This document shows, piece by piece, positions 52,789 through 61,114 of a DNA stretch of 64,000 nucleotides (within the stretch, counting starts at the first letter, position 1; every line of letters starts with the position of its first letter). The position numbers were made by a program, and so were the translations under genes. The DNA comes from Alloyangia pacifica (GTDB lineage: Bacteria > Pseudomonadota > Alphaproteobacteria > Rhodobacterales > Rhodobacteraceae). The notes under the pieces are model-generated. The model did no database searches. It was not told the DNA's origin and saw only the letters and a program-made list of their open reading frames with translations. The stretch covers positions 1,202,001 to 1,266,000 of the forward strand of contig NZ_CP022190.1 in NCBI RefSeq assembly GCF_003111685.1. Direction: 5' to 3'.

Positions 52789-53466
52789 TTATTTTCCGGA
52801 CAGGCGTTCAGCAGCGGTCCCATAGTTGCCAAGCTGATACACCGCGATGCCCTCAGCACCGAAGGTGAACCCCTCGAACGGCTCAGTCTCTCGCGCTTCG
52901 ACCCAGTCGATAGGACCGACACCCGTAGTGACGTGCGGGTTGAACTTCTCGCCCGACTGCTCGGCAACGAAGCTATCAACATAGGTGAAGAGCTGGGGAT
53001 CGAAGGGGGCTCCTGATGGGTCCGGTACAAACGCCTCTTCACCGACCGCTGGCTTGCGAAAAGGCTCAATCGCTTCAATGACTTCATCCTGAATCGCGTG
53101 CAGATCCTGCGATGGCTCGATGACGATCCCCTGCAGGCCGATTTCTCCCGCGGGAACATGGTAAAGGCCGGTCGCCTCCATCGTGAGTGCGTCGATGTCA
53201 AATTGGCCGCCGACTTTTGCAACCGCCGCGAGGATGGCGTCCATGTCATCACGCAAGACGAAGGTTTGCAGCAGGGTAATGTGTGGAGCATGAGCCGCGT
53301 CAAGCTCGAAGCCCTGCGGCAGTTCGGCCCGCAGTCGCGAGTTCCACTCTTCAGCCTTTTCCATCATGGCCTGGTCAGGCTCGATCAAGACGTCGATCGC
53401 GATGATCTCTGACTGTGCGATGGCGGACAAAGGGGCAATGGCAAATGCAATAATGTATTTCATCAT
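52789..53466 (-). CDS. Exported 2H-family phosphoesterase-like protein
   Basis: A 225-residue protein with an N-terminal signal peptide (MMKYIIAFAIAPLSAIAQ) and two HxT motifs about 110 residues apart, HITLLQ and HVTTGVG, as in the 2H phosphoesterase/2'-5' RNA ligase-like fold. Members normally act on cyclic phosphates or RNA ends in the cytosol, so an exported form is uncommon and its substrate is unknown. The start is the tandem ATG at 53466/53463 with GGGAGAG upstream. It is isolated, next to a broken integrase. Confidence 0.8.
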   Translation of the reverse strand: MMKYIIAFAIAPLSAIAQSEIIAIDVLIEPDQAMMEKAEEWNSRLRAELPQGFELDAAHAPHITLLQTFVLRDDMDAILAAVAKVGGQFDIDALTMEATGLYHVPAGEIGLQGIVIEPSQDLHAIQDEVIEAIEPFRKPAVGEEAFVPDPSGAPFDPQLFTYVDSFVAEQSGEKFNPHVTTGVGPIDWVEARETEPFEGFTFGAEGIAVYQLGNYGTAAERLSGK

Positions 53467-53669
53467 GACAATGTACTCTCCCATTAAGCAATGTCGTCGC
53501 TGGAAAGGTGGAGCCAATCATACCGATCTCAGTGAGATCGCGCGACATCATTCCGCCCACCTTGATCAGTGTTCAAATGTCGCAAAAGGGCTCGAAGCCC
53601 ACGTCGGCACTTTGATCGTCGCACGTCCGGTCTCAGCTGGCGAACGGCGTTCGCCGTTCGCCTAAGGTA

Positions 53670-54301
53670 TCAAATGTCGACCGACTCCGCGATGCTCAGA
53701 GCATCCTCAAGTTCAACGCCCAGGTACCGGACCGTACTGTCCACCTTGGTGTGACCGAGCAGGAGCTGGACCGCGCGAAGATTGCCTGTTTTGCGGTAGA
53801 TTTGTGCAGCCTTGGTGCGCCTCAACGAGTGCGTGCCGTAGCCGCTCGGCTCGAGACCGATCGCCCTCACCCACTCTCGGACGAGTCGCGCGTATTGTCG
53901 CGTCGAAATGTGCGGGCTGGCATGAAACCGGCTCGGGAACAGGAAGGCGCAGCCGATCATCTCCGGCCGCTTCACCCACGCCGAGATCGAAGCTCGGGTG
54001 TTTTCCGTGACTTCGAACTGCACGGGGCGCCGCGTCTTGCTCTGGATGACCGATACGCGTTCGCGGACACGATCGCCGACAACGAGCTCGGCGCCCTCAG
54101 ACCGACGAGGTCGCAGCCCCGCAACTTGCTGTCGATGGCGAGATTGAACAGAGCTAGATCGCGAAGGTTGTCCGCGAGTTCGAGGCGCGCACGGATCGCC
54201 CAGACCTGTTTCGGCAGCAGAGGCCGTTTCTGGCCAACGAGCCTGCCACGGTTCCAGGGGCGTCGCTTCGGTTTGATGGCGGGGAGCTGGATTTTGGACA
54301 T
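53670..54301 (-). pseudogene. Tyrosine recombinase (XerC/D-like integrase), frameshifted
   Basis: A compact recombinase of about 210 residues. The first part runs from the ATG at 54301 (KIQLPAIKPKRRPWNRGRLV, then LALFNLAIDSKLRGCDLVGL, which includes the catalytic Arg). The frame then changes near 54092-54097, and the rest (VSVIQSKTRRPVQFEVTE to SGYGTHSLRRTKAAQIYRKT, then LLLGHTKVDSTVRYLGV) carries Lys, HxxR, His and the Tyr nucleophile. One missing base explains the break. Without it the catalytic set would be complete. Confidence 0.85.
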
Positions 54302-54483
54302 GAGACTTTCTGCATCCGTCCCTCCCGGCCCAGGCGTCGACATCGCGTGACCCTGCGATACTAAGCGATGTCGCGAATGACCGGTGAAGAAGATTGGCTC
54401 CGGGGCGCCGCCGACGCGCTGCCGCAAGGCCCCACCGAGCCCAAATTCGACATTCGAGCTTGACGAAGCCGGAACCGTAGTTC

Positions 54484-55532
54484 GGCGCTGTTGCACAAAT
54501 CAGATGATTACCGCAGTTCCCCTTTCCCCGGACACACTTATCCCAGGGCCACGGTGACCGGGATGCCGAGGGCAGTGAAGCGGTTCATCACCGCCGCACG
54601 GAGCTGAACTTCGGCAACCTGGCGGTCGAAGTCGCGGGACATCAGCTTCTGTCCGAGTAGCTTTACGCAGTTCATTTTCGTCTCCACCCTGCTACGTCGG
54701 TGGTAGCCGCTCCAGTTCCGCCACAGCGCCCGGCCAAGATGCTTTGACGTCCGCAGTATCTCGTTGCGCGCTCGGGCTCCTGCCGTGTCCGGCGTCCAGG
54801 GTCTCGCGTTGCGGCGGGGCGGAATGATTGCTGCCGCACCGCGGTCAGCGATGGCGTCGTGGCAGGCGCGCGTGTCGTAGGCACCGTCTGCTGTAACGGT
54901 GGCGATCTCCTGATCCGGGGGCAGCTGGGCAAGCAGGTCCGGCAGCATCGGCGCGTCGCCGACATTGCTGGAGGTGACCTCGACCGCCCGGATCTCCAGC
55001 GTTTCCTCATCGATCCCGAGGTGGAGCTTGCGCCAGACCCTTCGTTTCGAGCCGCCATGCTTGCGCGTGTGCCACTCGCCTTCGCCTTCCACCTTGATGC
55101 CGGTGCTGTCCACGAGCAGATGCAGCGGCCCCTTGGAACCGCGATACGGGATTGTCACGCTCAAAGTCTTCTGGCGACGTGACAGAGTGCTGAAGTCCGG
55201 CACGGACCAGCCGAGCCCGGACAGTTCGAGCAGGCTCGCCACGAAACCGGTCGCTTGGCGGAGCGGCAGCCCGAGGAGTGTCTTGAGGGTGAGGCAGGCC
55301 TGGATCGCAGCGTCGCTATAGGCCTGCTGACGGCCGCGACGCGCCGACGGAATGGCTTCCCAATGCATCGAGGGATCGAACCAAACGGTCAGTGATCCGC
55401 GCTGCCTCAGCGCCTGATTGTAGCTTTGCCAGTTGGTGGTCTTGTAGGTCGTCTTCGGAGGTCTGCTCATACCTTCCGGCTACTACATTGGATTCACAAG
55501 GTGAATCCCTCGCCCCTTTGTGCAACAACGCC
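54484..55532 (-). mobile_element. IS5-family element A, copy 3
   Basis: 1,049 bp with ends GGCGCTGTTGCACAAA and GGCGTTGTTGCACAAA. The flanking nonamers CCGTAGTTC and CTGTGTATC do not match. Together with copy 2 it brackets 50516-54483 in the manner of a composite transposon. Confidence 0.93.
54538..55470 (-). CDS. IS5-family DDE transposase, element A copy 3
   Basis: A 310-residue intact transposase that differs from copy 1 at RPWTPDTAG (Thr for Lys) and little else. Its upstream end lies 22 bases from the DUF3604 gene stop. Confidence 0.95.
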   Translation of the reverse strand: MSRPPKTTYKTTNWQSYNQALRQRGSLTVWFDPSMHWEAIPSARRGRQQAYSDAAIQACLTLKTLLGLPLRQATGFVASLLELSGLGWSVPDFSTLSRRQKTLSVTIPYRGSKGPLHLLVDSTGIKVEGEGEWHTRKHGGSKRRVWRKLHLGIDEETLEIRAVEVTSSNVGDAPMLPDLLAQLPPDQEIATVTADGAYDTRACHDAIADRGAAAIIPPRRNARPWTPDTAGARARNEILRTSKHLGRALWRNWSGYHRRSRVETKMNCVKLLGQKLMSRDFDRQVAEVQLRAAVMNRFTALGIPVTVALG

Positions 55533-55553
55533 CTGTGTATCGCCACGATCAAC

Positions 55554-57446
55554 TCACCCCGGCGTGTACCAGATCGGCGACGTATAGGCGCGTTCCTGAT
55601 GTTTCCGGAGGGCCTCCTCAGGGGCATCGCGCTTGCCGAAGACCTTTTCGTCATAGGCGATCCAGGTCGGCGTCGGGATCTCAAGGACGCGGACGTAATA
55701 GAAGGCGCTTTGCGTCGGATCGAATTCCGGGTCTTCCCAATAGGTGCCGAGGACGGCGCGACCGATCGTGTTGGTGTGGCTCGCGTTTTCGACATCCACG
55801 GTGTCGCCCACCGGGCCGCTGCATTTGTCGTCGACGATCTCCCGGTCGGCACAGGCGATGTCGAAGACCTTTTCTTGCGACACGCCATCGGCGTCGAGCC
55901 AGCCTTTGACCATCTGGATGCGGTCGATATTGGCGCCATCCGGATCGCGCAGGACGCGGACCATGAAGTTCGGCGCGGCTCCCTCGGGCGCGCTGCTCAG
56001 ATCGCCGCCCATGGGCACCCCTTGCTGATAGCCGTACCGCGCGAAATCGGGACGGTTGACCTCATCGGGCTCGAAATCCCATCCCCCGAAAACCCGAACC
56101 AGAAGTCGCGTCCCGGTGGTTGAGTAAACTTCCTTGCGGTACATCGCGTCCCAGAGCGCCTCGCGCGTGTTGTCCTTGGCCCAGACCCCGGCAAGGCCCG
56201 AAGCGAGCGACTCCCAATGGTAGACATTGAGCGAGCCGTCTCCGTCCGGACGCAGGTCTTGGCTGACGAGATCGCTGTAACGGGTGTCGGTGGCCGGCTC
56301 CGTGCCGGCGAACTTTCCGAAGAAATTCTCCTCTCGTGTCGAGGCGAGCGACGTATGGCTGTCGGTCGAGCCGATCATGCCGAACTTGAACGGATTGCCT
56401 CCAGTTGCCATGGCCTGTTCAAGGCCGATCTTCAACGCGCTGCGGGCGTACTCATGCGGCAGCATCTGCGGCTCCTTCGGGTTCATCCCGAAATCGCCCT
56501 TGTCCCATCGGTAGTAGTCGGCGAACTCATCATCCGGCGCGAGCATCGGATGTACCTCGCCGTCGCCCTTGATCTGCGTCGCCTCATAGATCGGCTCCCA
56601 GCGCATGCGCCGCTCTGCGTAGGCGGCATCAAGCGGCTCGCCATTCATGCGCTCGACTGCGAACATCAGGCCCTGGCTAAGGTTGCCGCCATGCGCGATG
56701 GCAAAAGCGCTGCCGCCGGTCTTCTCCTCGTAGCGCTCCATGTAGTCCCAGAGGTCCTCGGGGTCGGTGGAGTCGAAAATGCTGAACGGGATGACCTGCC
56801 GCGCTTCCTCGGCCCCGTCGCGGAAGATGACATTGCGGTGCAAGTTGCGCAGGTCAGGCGAGGAGGTCCACTCGAAACCATGGAAGGCGGTGAAGACACC
56901 CGGCTCGTTGTGGTGGTCGACGGCATCGATGATCTGGTTCCAGGCCTTCGCTAGAAGTTTCGGGTTCGGCATAGAATCCTCGAGCGCCGCGCCGGATTGC
57001 TTCCAGCCTTGGTAGGCTTCCCAGCCATTCCCGGATTTGACGAGATCGTGGTAGATTTTGCCCTGCGGATCCCGAAGCAGCTCGGGATCGGAGACCTCGA
57101 TCATCGGCGCGAGACCCAAGTTCTCGGCGTGGTCTGCAACCACGAGAAAATCGAGCGGCCGGATCAAGCGTGCGGGAAGTCCCGTCGAGGAAATCACCTG
57201 CTCGCCCTTGGCGAAGCGCAGGGCCTCATCCGGTCCCAGCGTGTTGCCGATCATCCCCGCATCTGTGGAGTAACTGGTGTGGAGATGCGTATCACCGAAG
57301 AAGACCCGGTCGGGGTAGCTTTGGTGGAGATAGGGCGAGTATTCCGCGCCGCCGATCTTGATGTCTTCCTCGGTCACGGCGATGTCCTGCGCAGCGAGGG
57401 GTAGCCCGAGCACGACGCAGATTATGGAGGTGGAAACGAGACGCAT
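55554..57446 (-). CDS. DUF3604 domain exported protein
   Basis: A 630-residue exported protein (signal peptide IICVVLGLPLAAQ) of the DUF3604 family. The PHP-like metal-site motif RVFFGDTHLHTSYSTDAG lies near residue 48-65, and further His/Asp sites are in FLVVADHAENLGLAP, FTAFHGFEWTSSPD and MIGSTDSHTSLAS. The family is often annotated as a possible phosphoesterase, with no settled reaction. It is widespread in marine alphaproteobacteria and often occurs near sulfatases, one of which lies at 61115. It is complete, although an IS end is 22 bases past the stop. Confidence 0.88.
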   Translation of the reverse strand: MRLVSTSIICVVLGLPLAAQDIAVTEEDIKIGGAEYSPYLHQSYPDRVFFGDTHLHTSYSTDAGMIGNTLGPDEALRFAKGEQVISSTGLPARLIRPLDFLVVADHAENLGLAPMIEVSDPELLRDPQGKIYHDLVKSGNGWEAYQGWKQSGAALEDSMPNPKLLAKAWNQIIDAVDHHNEPGVFTAFHGFEWTSSPDLRNLHRNVIFRDGAEEARQVIPFSIFDSTDPEDLWDYMERYEEKTGGSAFAIAHGGNLSQGLMFAVERMNGEPLDAAYAERRMRWEPIYEATQIKGDGEVHPMLAPDDEFADYYRWDKGDFGMNPKEPQMLPHEYARSALKIGLEQAMATGGNPFKFGMIGSTDSHTSLASTREENFFGKFAGTEPATDTRYSDLVSQDLRPDGDGSLNVYHWESLASGLAGVWAKDNTREALWDAMYRKEVYSTTGTRLLVRVFGGWDFEPDEVNRPDFARYGYQQGVPMGGDLSSAPEGAAPNFMVRVLRDPDGANIDRIQMVKGWLDADGVSQEKVFDIACADREIVDDKCSGPVGDTVDVENASHTNTIGRAVLGTYWEDPEFDPTQSAFYYVRVLEIPTPTWIAYDEKVFGKRDAPEEALRKHQERAYTSPIWYTPG

Positions 57447-58004
57447 GGCAATCTCCCTGGATTAAATAAGGGCGCGGCAAAGCGGGCGCGTCGGTGCAAA
57501 AATTCTGGAGCGGGTCGCTCGGCCAGAAACAATCAATTTTCACCATCACGGTAGCGTGAGGCTCGTTTAAGGGCAACCGCTCCGATCGGCGTGCAGCGCC
57601 AGGATTCCTGTTTTTGCGGCTCACCCAGAAACTGAGGCGCAATGGCATGACCGCATCTTCAACCGAGCAGACACAGATCAGGGCAAGGCCACCTCAAGGG
57701 TGTCGGAACGCTTGTGCCGCCAACGGCAGGAAGTCCGCACTCGGTGAATTCAGCTTCGGCTTGATGAACGGCGAGGTTTTCTAACCGGCCGTCGGAACCG
57801 ATTGCGGCCAAAGCGTATTGAGAGCCCTTCTTGTCTGATGCTGCGCCTGAAATGTAAGACCGCTTAACGCAACATGGCGACCTTGCTGTCGGGCGGTAGA
57901 CTGTGCTCTTCACTTCGTACAGCGTATCTAAAATTGAGCCGTGCGAAGATTTGCTCCAAATGCTTCGAAGGCTGGGAAGCGCTCCTCGGCCTGAGCTGAA
58001 ACGC
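57447..58004. other. Intergenic, repeat-like DNA
   Basis: About 560 bases. 57690-57850 has the wording of the dispersed repeats (AACGGCAGGAAGTCCGC, GATGAACGGCGAGG, GATGCTGCGCCTGAAATGTA). A 134-codon minus-strand frame across it has no domain and is judged non-coding. Confidence 0.4.
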
Positions 58005-58640
58005 CTAATCGAATGGGCGTTCCAGGGCGATAACACTGTCAAGGACCTGCGCAACCTGACCATCGGGACCGCGCGCGTCGCGCGGGTAGTCCGCGATCTC
58101 GATCATGTTCCAATCGAACAGCGCTAGGGCGTCAGCAACGTCCTGCGCCTTGGGGAGCTGTATCTCCGGATCGCTCCATGCCCAGGGGGCGAGGCTTCCG
58201 TGCCCTGCGATCAAAAGGAGTCCCCCTGGCGCAACGAGAGTAGCCGCGGCACGGAGCAGGGCGGTACGATCAAATTCCAATGGCGTATGGGTGAACATTG
58301 AAAGAACCAGATCGAACGGGCCGTCAGGCAGCGTCGTGGAAAGGTCATGACGCAAACAGGTGACCTGCCTTACGACCCCGGCGGTCTCGGCGCTGCGTCG
58401 AACCGTATCGAGGGCTGTCTGCGATACATCTACGGCAACCACCTGCCATCCATTCCTCGCAAGCCAAATCGCATCATCGCCACGCCCGCAGCCAAGGTCG
58501 ACGGCGCGGCCGGCAGGTCGTCCAGCGACGAGGCGTTCCAGTGCTGCGGAGGGGGTTCCACTGCTCGGTCGGGTCATCCCGGACCAATGGCGATCCCAGA
58601 ACTTTTCCGCGGTGTCGGTATCGAGTATGGTCGGTTTCAT
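58005..58640 (-). CDS. Class I SAM-dependent methyltransferase
   Basis: A 211-residue Rossmann-fold methyltransferase. SAM motif I is AVDLGCGRGDDAIWLARNG, motif II VVAVDVSQTAL, and the later FDLVLSMFTHTPLEFD and VAPGGLLLIAGHG fill the usual places. The layout is similar to TehB/thiopurine-type small-molecule methyltransferases. It overlaps the MFS exporter by four bases (ATGA), so modification and export of one compound is likely. The Rrf2-type gene is divergent from the pair. Confidence 0.9.
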   Translation of the reverse strand: MKPTILDTDTAEKFWDRHWSGMTRPSSGTPSAALERLVAGRPAGRAVDLGCGRGDDAIWLARNGWQVVAVDVSQTALDTVRRSAETAGVVRQVTCLRHDLSTTLPDGPFDLVLSMFTHTPLEFDRTALLRAAATLVAPGGLLLIAGHGSLAPWAWSDPEIQLPKAQDVADALALFDWNMIEIADYPRDARGPDGQVAQVLDSVIALERPFD

Positions 58641-60031
58641 GTGGCTTTCCTTCCTTGTTTGCGAAGGCTGTCGAGGCCAAGGAGCGCGAAGAGGATCATT
58701 GGATAAAGACAGGCGGCAATCATGGCACGGAGCGAAGCACCGTTCGCCGAAAGGCCGAAGTAGATGCCCGAGACAATTGCGATACCCAGTGTCGCGCCGA
58801 TCTGCTGAAACGCCTGCAACGCGCCCGAAGCAGCGCCGGATTCTGCCGTAGCGGCCGTCGCCATCACGGACTGGAACAGGGCCACCACGACCGTTCCCAT
58901 CCCGAGTCCGCAGACAAGGAGCGGGACAGTAAGGTGCCACGGCGCAATGCTGGCTCCGATCTGCAACAGCACCAGAGCAGTCAGCACCATGCCCGCCACA
59001 AGGAGTCCTGCGCCAACCCCGATCCTTCGAGGCAGCGGCCAATCGCCCACGCGCGACGCGTTCATCGAGGCCGCCATCACCCCCACCGGAAAGGCTGCCG
59101 TGGAAAGCCCGCTTTGCATGGGCGTTAAGCCGAGGGTCGATTGCAAGTAGACTGTCAGCACAAGGAAGAAGCCAGGAATGCCGGAAAACACGAACACGAC
59201 CCGGCAGAGGCCCTGCAGGAAGGACGCATTTCGCAAAAGAAGGGTGGGGATCAGAGCTGTCCGGGCGCGACGATCTCGCCGCAGCATGTGGCCCACGGTC
59301 AACCCCGCCAGCGGCAAGGATGCGACAAGGAGTGCGATGATCGGCCATGGCCAGCCCATCGCGCGCCCCTCGACCAGGGGCAGGGCGAGGCAGACAGTCG
59401 TCAGCGCGAAGAGCGTCGTGCCGGTCCAATCCACCGCTTGCGACACGCCTCGTTCTCTTGGCACCGTGAACATCGAGCCTATGACGGCCACAATCCCCAA
59501 GGGCACGTTCACTATGAAGATGGCGCGCCAGTCCAAGCCCCAAGGATCGAGCGCGATTAGCCCGCCCCCAAGCACCGGTCCGGCAACCGATGCAAGGCTG
59601 GAAACCGCCGCAAACAGGCCGAAGACACGGGTCTTCTCCTCTTGCGGGAAGGTCACGTTCAAGATGGCCAGCACTTGTGGCACCATCACCGCCGCTGACA
59701 GCCCCTGCGCCAGACGTGCGCCGATCAGCATGGTGATGCTCAAAGCCCCTGCGCATGCAGCGGACGCGAGGGTGAAACCGATCATCCCCCAGATGAAGAG
59801 ATGCTTGCGCCCCCAGCTGTCCCCGAACCGGCCCATGGGCAGCATCCCCGCCGCCAGCGCCAGCACGTAGATAGCCGCCACCCATTCCAGCTGTGTCGGC
59901 GTGGCCGCCAGGTCGGACTGAATGCGCGGCAAGGCGACGGTGACAATGGTTACGTCGAGGAGATTGATGAAACTGCCAAGGCAGAGGAACCCCATGGCAA
60001 GCCATCGGGCCCGCGGAGTGGGCACGGTCAT
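58637..60031 (-). CDS. MFS exporter, DHA2 (14-TM drug/H+ antiporter) family
   Basis: A 464-residue inner-membrane efflux protein of the EmrB/QacA type. Motif D1-like DVTIVTVALPRIQSDL, motif A-like GRFGDSWGRKHLFIWG, and motif C-like SVAGPVLGGGLIALDPWGLD, then WRAIFIVNVPLG, are all present. The ATG at 60031 gives the usual short N-terminus; the frame is open much further upstream. It is the first gene of an operon with the methyltransferase and divergent from an Rrf2-type repressor. Expected role: resistance to a toxic small molecule. Confidence 0.92.
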   Translation of the reverse strand: MTVPTPRARWLAMGFLCLGSFINLLDVTIVTVALPRIQSDLAATPTQLEWVAAIYVLALAAGMLPMGRFGDSWGRKHLFIWGMIGFTLASAACAGALSITMLIGARLAQGLSAAVMVPQVLAILNVTFPQEEKTRVFGLFAAVSSLASVAGPVLGGGLIALDPWGLDWRAIFIVNVPLGIVAVIGSMFTVPRERGVSQAVDWTGTTLFALTTVCLALPLVEGRAMGWPWPIIALLVASLPLAGLTVGHMLRRDRRARTALIPTLLLRNASFLQGLCRVVFVFSGIPGFFLVLTVYLQSTLGLTPMQSGLSTAAFPVGVMAASMNASRVGDWPLPRRIGVGAGLLVAGMVLTALVLLQIGASIAPWHLTVPLLVCGLGMGTVVVALFQSVMATAATAESGAASGALQAFQQIGATLGIAIVSGIYFGLSANGASLRAMIAACLYPMILFALLGLDSLRKQGRKAT

Positions 60032-60133
60032 GTCTGAACTCTGGTGTTTGGGTCGAATCTTTCGTAACATCGTATGACACGTTATTGGTGGGCGATCAAC
60101 TCTCGCATCATCGAAAGTATCATGAGAGGTGTC
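60032..60133. promoter_or_regulatory. Divergent MFS/Rrf2 promoter region
   Basis: 102 bases between two divergent genes. Symmetric elements such as GTAAC-N12-GTTAT (about 60065-60087) and ATCATCGAAAGTATCATGA near the regulator start are candidate operators. Assignment is by position only. Confidence 0.35.
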
Positions 60134-60538
60134 ATGCGAACCGACAGCCGCCTTCCCCGCGTCCTTCACGCGTTGCTGCATCTCGCCGAAATGGACCGCC
60201 CAGCTACGTCCGAGGAGATCGCGGTGATGCTGGGAACCAATGCCACCGTCGTGCGCCGCACCCTTGCAGGGCTTCGAGAGGCGGGGCTGCTCACTTCCAC
60301 CAAGGGGCATGGCGGCGGATGGAGCCTGTCACGGCCGCTGAGCGAGATTTCCCTGCTGGATCTGTACAGCGCACTCGGCTCGCCGGAGCTCTTTGCGATC
60401 GCTCCTGACGAGGACCAGCCCACATGCCTGCTGGCCCGAGCAGCAAACACCGCCACGAATGACGCACTTCAGTCGGCGCGGCAGGTCTTCGAAGAGCGTC
60501 TCGCAGCTCTCACGGTGGCAGAGATTGTCAGACCATGA
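60134..60538 (+). CDS. Rrf2 family transcriptional regulator
   Basis: A 134-residue Rrf2/BadM-type winged-helix protein (LPRVLHALLHLAEMDRPATS, then LGTNATVVRRTLAGLREAGL, LTSTKGHGGGWSLSRPLSEI). It lacks the three-cysteine Fe-S cluster of IscR/NsrR; only one Cys (TCLLARA) is present, so a redox or ligand switch by another route is likely. The start at 60134 is supported by GAGAGG; 60122 is also possible. It is divergent from the MFS/methyltransferase pair and probably represses it. Confidence 0.87.
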   Translation: MRTDSRLPRVLHALLHLAEMDRPATSEEIAVMLGTNATVVRRTLAGLREAGLLTSTKGHGGGWSLSRPLSEISLLDLYSALGSPELFAIAPDEDQPTCLLARAANTATNDALQSARQVFEERLAALTVAEIVRP

Positions 60539-60689
60539 GGTGGCCTGAGCGACCGTTAGAGGTCGAGGCTTCGCTCACTCCCGGGCCGAAAGCTCTGCCG
60601 CACCTCCGCAGGTAGTCGATACTGATAGGCGATAACCGGCAGCTTCAGGCCGAGTCCGGCCGTAGAGGCAAACGTGTTTAGCGGCGGCT

Positions 60690-60741
60690 TTGTCCGCTCC
60701 TCGCTCGTCCAATGGTCTTGGGGTGAAGGTCCGCTTCACCG
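60690..60741 (+). repeat. Dispersed repeat, 52-bp module copy 2
   Basis: Matches 15027-15078 with about five mismatches and no gap. It lies 80 bases before an 84-bp module copy in a gene-free gap (60539-61114). Confidence 0.7.
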
Positions 60742-60820
60742 TGCGGGGCAACTCGAGAAGACTGTCGAGCTAGGGCTGGCTCCGGTCATGCAAAGCGCCT
60801 CGGGCCTCCGGCAGCAATGC

Positions 60821-60904
60821 GCAGGTAGCCGACATCGCACCGCTGAACACATTTCACGGAAGCTGCGGTTCAGGCTGAGCGCAGCGATCGACCCCTCCGA
60901 GCCC
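60821..60904 (+). repeat. Dispersed repeat, 84-bp copy 2
   Basis: Matches 14334-14417 with three mismatches over 84 bases. The 3' end is shared with 41697-41723. Confidence 0.8.
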
Positions 60905-61114
60905 CAAGCGGTCATCGATTGCGACGGCGGTTTGCAGTCGCAGCAGAAAGTGCGGGGTAAGGCGCGCTTTAGGCGGGATCGGCGCCATTATTCAACGAGT
61001 TTCAGGCAGACCTTCGCTGACAAATATCTTTTATTCAAAACATGTTGCGTTTTGTGTGACCTATGGGAAAGTGTTGGGGATTCAACTTGAAGTTTACCGG
61101 CAGAGGATTTTCCA

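Noticed and set aside
57659..58063. 134-codon minus-strand open frame
   Set aside because: No domain, lies over repeat-like DNA and overlaps the methyltransferase end; judged non-coding.
58641..60080. Open frame continuous with the methyltransferase and antiparallel-free across the MFS gene
   Set aside because: Same strand but a different frame from the MFS exporter, which has all family motifs; the methyltransferase starts at 58640.
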